DNA from: Streptomyces qaidamensis
GTDB taxonomy: Bacteria > Actinomycetota > Actinomycetes > Streptomycetales > Streptomycetaceae
Reading direction: 5' to 3'
DNA length: 64,000 nucleotides
Assembly (NCBI RefSeq): GCF_001611795.1
Contig: NZ_CP015098.1
Span: 6,944,001 to 7,008,000, forward strand
Part shown: piece after piece, positions 61,390 through 64,000 of the stretch
Numbering within the stretch: the first letter of the stretch is position 1
How the letters are laid out: each line of letters opens with the position of its first letter
Made by a program: the position numbers and the translations under genes
The notes under the pieces: generated by a model
Told to the model about the DNA's origin: nothing
The model's database searches: none
Seen by the model: only the letters and a program-made list of their open reading frames with translations

Positions 61390-61517
61390 GACCGCCGAGT
61401 ACCCCGGTCCGTGCGCTTCAGTGTCGGGCGGTTCGCTCCACAGATCGGCCGGGTCCCTTCACAGACGGGGCGGGGTCGCGTCGGTGGTGAGGCCCCTGAA
61501 CCCCCTGACCGGACGGA

Positions 61518-62375
61518 TCAGGGCTGCTCCAGCAACCGCTTGCGCAACTCGGCCACGTCGAAGTCCGCCTTCGGGTACCGCGGATCCAGCTCCTCGAAGT
61601 GCTCCAGGAGCAGCGTGCTGACAGCCCAGTTGCGGTACCACTTGTGGTCGGCCGGGATCAGGTACCAGGGGGCGTAGGAGGTGCCGCAGCGCTCCAGGGC
61701 GATCTCGTAGGCCTCCTGGAACGCGGGCCACAGGGCGCGGTCGTCGATGTCGGAAGCGGCGAACTTCCAGCGCTTCTCCGGCTTGTCGAGGCGCTTGAGC
61801 AGCCGGCGGCGCTGCTCGTCGGGGGACAGGTGCAGGAAGCACTTGACCAGGGTCATGCCGTCGTCGGCGAGGGACCGCTCGAAACGGTTGATCTGCTCGT
61901 AGCGCCGGGCGATCTCGGGGGCGGGGGCGAGCTCCCGGACGCGGGCGATCAGCACGTCCTCGTAGTGGGAGCGGTCGAAGATGCCCAGTTCGCCGCGGAC
62001 CGGGAGCGCCTGCTCGACCCGCCACAGGAAGGGGTGCGCGCGCTCCTCGGCGGTGGGTGCCTTGAACGCCGTGATCCGGCAGCCGGAGGGATTGAGCAGG
62101 CCGATGACGTGCTTGACCGTGCCGCCCTTGCCGCTGGTGTCCATGCCCTGCAGGACCAGCAGCACGCGGCGCCGGTCTCCCTTGGTGCTGGCCGCCCACA
62201 GGCGTTCCTGGAGGACGGCGAGGCGCTCGCCGGTCCGGGCGGTGGCGGCCTTGCCGGCCTCCTTGCCGTCGGGGCCGGCGGGGGTGCCGGCGGCGTCGTG
62301 GCGGGCCAGGTCGACCGGCTCGCCGATGGGCAGGCGCAGCCGGTCCCGCAGTGAGGTGCTGCGTTCGTGTGTCAC
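61518..62375 (-). CDS. ppk2: Polyphosphate kinase 2 family protein
   Basis: 285 aa. P-loop-like fold with Walker A GMDTSGKGG (about 76), Walker B DRSHYEDVL (about 135) and the lid segment KCFLHLSPDEQRRRL. PPK2 uses polyphosphate to phosphorylate nucleoside (di)phosphates; this single-domain class often makes ADP from AMP or NDP to NTP. GTG 62375 after AAGGGGG. It follows the PhoX-like gene by 86 bp on the same strand, suggesting a shared phosphate theme. Confidence 0.88.
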   Translation of the reverse strand: MTHERSTSLRDRLRLPIGEPVDLARHDAAGTPAGPDGKEAGKAATARTGERLAVLQERLWAASTKGDRRRVLLVLQGMDTSGKGGTVKHVIGLLNPSGCRITAFKAPTAEERAHPFLWRVEQALPVRGELGIFDRSHYEDVLIARVRELAPAPEIARRYEQINRFERSLADDGMTLVKCFLHLSPDEQRRRLLKRLDKPEKRWKFAASDIDDRALWPAFQEAYEIALERCGTSYAPWYLIPADHKWYRNWAVSTLLLEHFEELDPRYPKADFDVAELRKRLLEQP

Positions 62376-62461
62376 CGGGGCCCCCTTGCGGTCGTGTGCC
62401 TCGATGGTCCGGGCGGGGCGCCGGGCGTCGCACCCGCCGCCCCGGCCGGGCGGAGCGCCGG

Positions 62462-63844
62462 CTAGCGGCGCCAGGGGCCCGTCACCGCGAACGTGGTGCC
62501 GGGCCGGTAGCAGTTGACGTACATCGTGTCGCCGTCGGGTGAGAAGGTCACCCCGGCGAACTCGCCCCACTCGGGCTCCTGCTCGGTGCCGATGTTCTGC
62601 CGGTTGCGCGCCATCGCGTAGACCTCGCCGCGCCGGGTGACCCCGTAGACGTGCTGGGCGCCGTCGCCGTCCTCGCAGACCATGAGGCCGCCGCCGGCCG
62701 CCAGGCAGATGTTGTCCGGCGACTCGCCCGGCAGTTGCACATCGGTGTCCGGGCCGAAGACGATCACGAGGGTGAGCCGGCGGCGTTCCGGGTCGTAGCG
62801 CCAGACCTGCCCGAAGTGGTCGGCGGCCGAACCGTCCGACCGGCGCGCGAAGGACGACACGAAGTACACCGAACGGCCGCCCCAGTAGCAGCCCTCCAGC
62901 TTCTGCGCGTGCGTGATGCCCTTGCGGCCGAAGTCCTGGAACCGGATCGGCGTCTGCGCGGCCTGCGGGTCCGGGACGTCGGCCCACTCGACGCGGTCGA
63001 ACTCGGCGCCGACGTCCTGGATGGACGACAGGTCCGGCACCCCGGGCACCCGCATGGCCTGGAGCCGGCCGCCCGCGCGCAGGGAACCCCTGCCGCCCAG
63101 CGGCCGGTCCGGAAGGAAGCGGTAGAAGAGGCCGAAGGGCTTCTCGAAGGCGTCCTCGGTCTCGTAGACCACGCCCCGGCGGGGATCGACGGCGATCGCC
63201 TCGTGCGCGAAGCGGCCCATCGCGGTCAGCGGCACGGCCCCGGTGCGGTGCGGGTCGGCCGGGTCGACCTCGAAGATGAAGCCGTGGTCCTTGGTGTAGC
63301 CGTTGGTCCCGGCCCTGTCCTCGGTCTCCTCGCAGGTCAGCCAGGTATCCCAAGGGGTGGGGCCGCCCGCGCAGTTCACGGCCGTACCGGCGATCGCGAC
63401 GCGCTCCGACTGCACCCTGTTGCGGGAGTCCAGCGTCAGTGCCGTGCAGCCGCCCTTGCCGGCCGGGTCGTAGGTGAGGCCCTCGACGGCCGGGACCGGG
63501 ACCTTGCCGTCGGCGCGGTTCTCGTGGTTGCGGACCAGGTGGACCCGGCCGCCTCTGCCTCCGAAGGCCGCCATGCCGTCGTGGTTGGAGGGAACCCGGC
63601 CCTCCCCGGAGCGGAGTTCGTCTCCCTCGCGGGAGAGGATCCGGTAACCGAAACCTTTCGGCAGGTCGAGAACGCCCTTCGGGTCGGGGACGAGCGGTCC
63701 GTAGCCGGTGCGGCCGAGGCCCTGCGCGGCGGCGGTGCCGGTGAAGAGTTCGGACAGGGCGCCGGAGAACGCGATCCCGACGCCCAGGGCGCCCGTTCCG
63801 GCGAGCATCTGACGTCGTGTGGCGGAGCGACCGGATGCGGTCAT
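62462..63844 (-). CDS. PhoX-like phosphatase (DUF839), Tat-exported
   Basis: 460 aa. Tat signal (SATRRQMLAGTGALG, then a hydrophobic stretch to AAAQG). DUF839 beta-propeller with GRVPSNHDGMAAF, LVRNHEN, WDTWLTCEET, FAHEAIAVDP and EDAFEKPFG, the acidic/His positions that bind Ca and Fe in PhoX. Exported Ca2+-dependent alkaline phosphatase is the likely role. ATG 63844 with GGAAGG 7 nt upstream. No clear PHO box was found in the 90 bp upstream. Confidence 0.85.
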   Translation of the reverse strand: MTASGRSATRRQMLAGTGALGVGIAFSGALSELFTGTAAAQGLGRTGYGPLVPDPKGVLDLPKGFGYRILSREGDELRSGEGRVPSNHDGMAAFGGRGGRVHLVRNHENRADGKVPVPAVEGLTYDPAGKGGCTALTLDSRNRVQSERVAIAGTAVNCAGGPTPWDTWLTCEETEDRAGTNGYTKDHGFIFEVDPADPHRTGAVPLTAMGRFAHEAIAVDPRRGVVYETEDAFEKPFGLFYRFLPDRPLGGRGSLRAGGRLQAMRVPGVPDLSSIQDVGAEFDRVEWADVPDPQAAQTPIRFQDFGRKGITHAQKLEGCYWGGRSVYFVSSFARRSDGSAADHFGQVWRYDPERRRLTLVIVFGPDTDVQLPGESPDNICLAAGGGLMVCEDGDGAQHVYGVTRRGEVYAMARNRQNIGTEQEPEWGEFAGVTFSPDGDTMYVNCYRPGTTFAVTGPWRR

Positions 63845-63934
63845 GGGGAAACCTTCCTGCTGGCGGACAGGAACTGTGATCCCGCTGTGTCTATCACCTG
63901 GTGCGGGCGGCGGGAACCACGCGCGTAGCACGGG

Positions 63935-64000
63935 TCACTGCTCTACGGCGCGCCGCAGCTGCTCCATGGCCTCTTCGGCCTGTTCCGTGCGGTCGACGGC
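63935..64000 (-). CDS. C-terminal fragment of an unidentified protein
   Basis: Last 21 codons before a TGA at 63935-63937. They read as an amphipathic helix (TEQAEEAMEQLRRAVEQ). The rest is beyond the right edge; it cannot be identified. Confidence 0.4.
   Translation of the reverse strand, partial: AVDRTEQAEEAMEQLRRAVEQ

Noticed and set aside
63845..63934. PHO box for PhoP control of the PhoX-like gene
   Set aside because: No tandem GTTCACC-type 11-bp repeats could be found in this short region.
1..64000. CRISPR arrays, tRNA, rRNA, transposases, phage genes
   Set aside because: None recognisable on either strand.

Overview
This is a high-GC actinobacterial chromosome segment, almost certainly from a Streptomyces. 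The evidence is GC-rich codon third positions, many GTG starts, many 4-bp start/stop overlaps and twin-Arg lipoproteins. The gene order ngcEFG - rok7B7 - xylFGH - dxs - permease ... fadB - thiolase ... rnd - response regulator - DUF3000 - hemE ... hemY - hemQ also fits, from memory, the S. coelicolor SCO6005 to about SCO6045 neighbourhood. No tRNA, rRNA, CRISPR array, transposase or phage gene was seen.

Layout. 1-4364 (minus): a truncated GH67 alpha-glucuronidase downstream of a large secreted GH92 alpha-mannosidase, which has a 12-bp palindromic operator upstream. 4747-8099: NgcEFG ABC importer for N-acetylglucosamine/chitobiose with a candidate DasR site. 8595-13310: ROK regulator Rok7B7 and the xylose-type importer XylFGH. 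13491-17065: dxs and an APC amino-acid permease. A ~245-bp intergenic repeat occurs at 8155-8397 and, inverted, at 17083-17329, so it brackets the rok7B7-xyl-dxs-permease block. 17428-18900: a small NYN-type protein and a beta-propeller protein.

19130-25160 is the most interesting region. A nucleotide-sugar dehydrogenase of the UDP-HexNAc type is translationally coupled to a hyaluronan/cellulose-synthase-like GT2 with QxxRW. It converges on a coupled pair made of a membrane-anchored CBM3-GH16 protein and a secreted NodB-type deacetylase. Together they look like an uncharacterised system that makes, trims and deacetylates an extracellular uronic-acid-containing polysaccharide.

25323-28666: a fatty-acid beta-oxidation FadB-like/thiolase operon. 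28797-35451: a beta-mannoside locus with a LacI regulator, a GH2 beta-mannosidase and a divergent ABC importer that share two operator copies. 35552-38710: RNase D, an orphan LuxR-type response regulator and DUF3000, separated by very strong hairpins. 38813-48067: haem genes (hemE, hemY/cgoX, hemQ/chdC) interspersed with a double-HTH Lrp regulator, an MFS exporter, a CoA-disulfide-reductase-like flavoprotein and a DUF4349 lipoprotein.

48068-64000 is more accessory: an S33 peptidase, a TIGR04222-like membrane protein and a DUF692 (MNIO-type) protein. A plus-strand choline/betaine-aldehyde oxidation cassette with a decayed permease lies between the last two. Then follow a K+ channel, a DUF7144 membrane protein with a probable frameshift in a poly-G tract, a Pth2-like hydrolase, a small ABC exporter, a 59-aa zinc-ribbon protein, a Rieske flavoprotein, PPK2 and a PhoX-like phosphatase. 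Gene symbols and SCO numbers are recalled from family and synteny knowledge, not from a database search.
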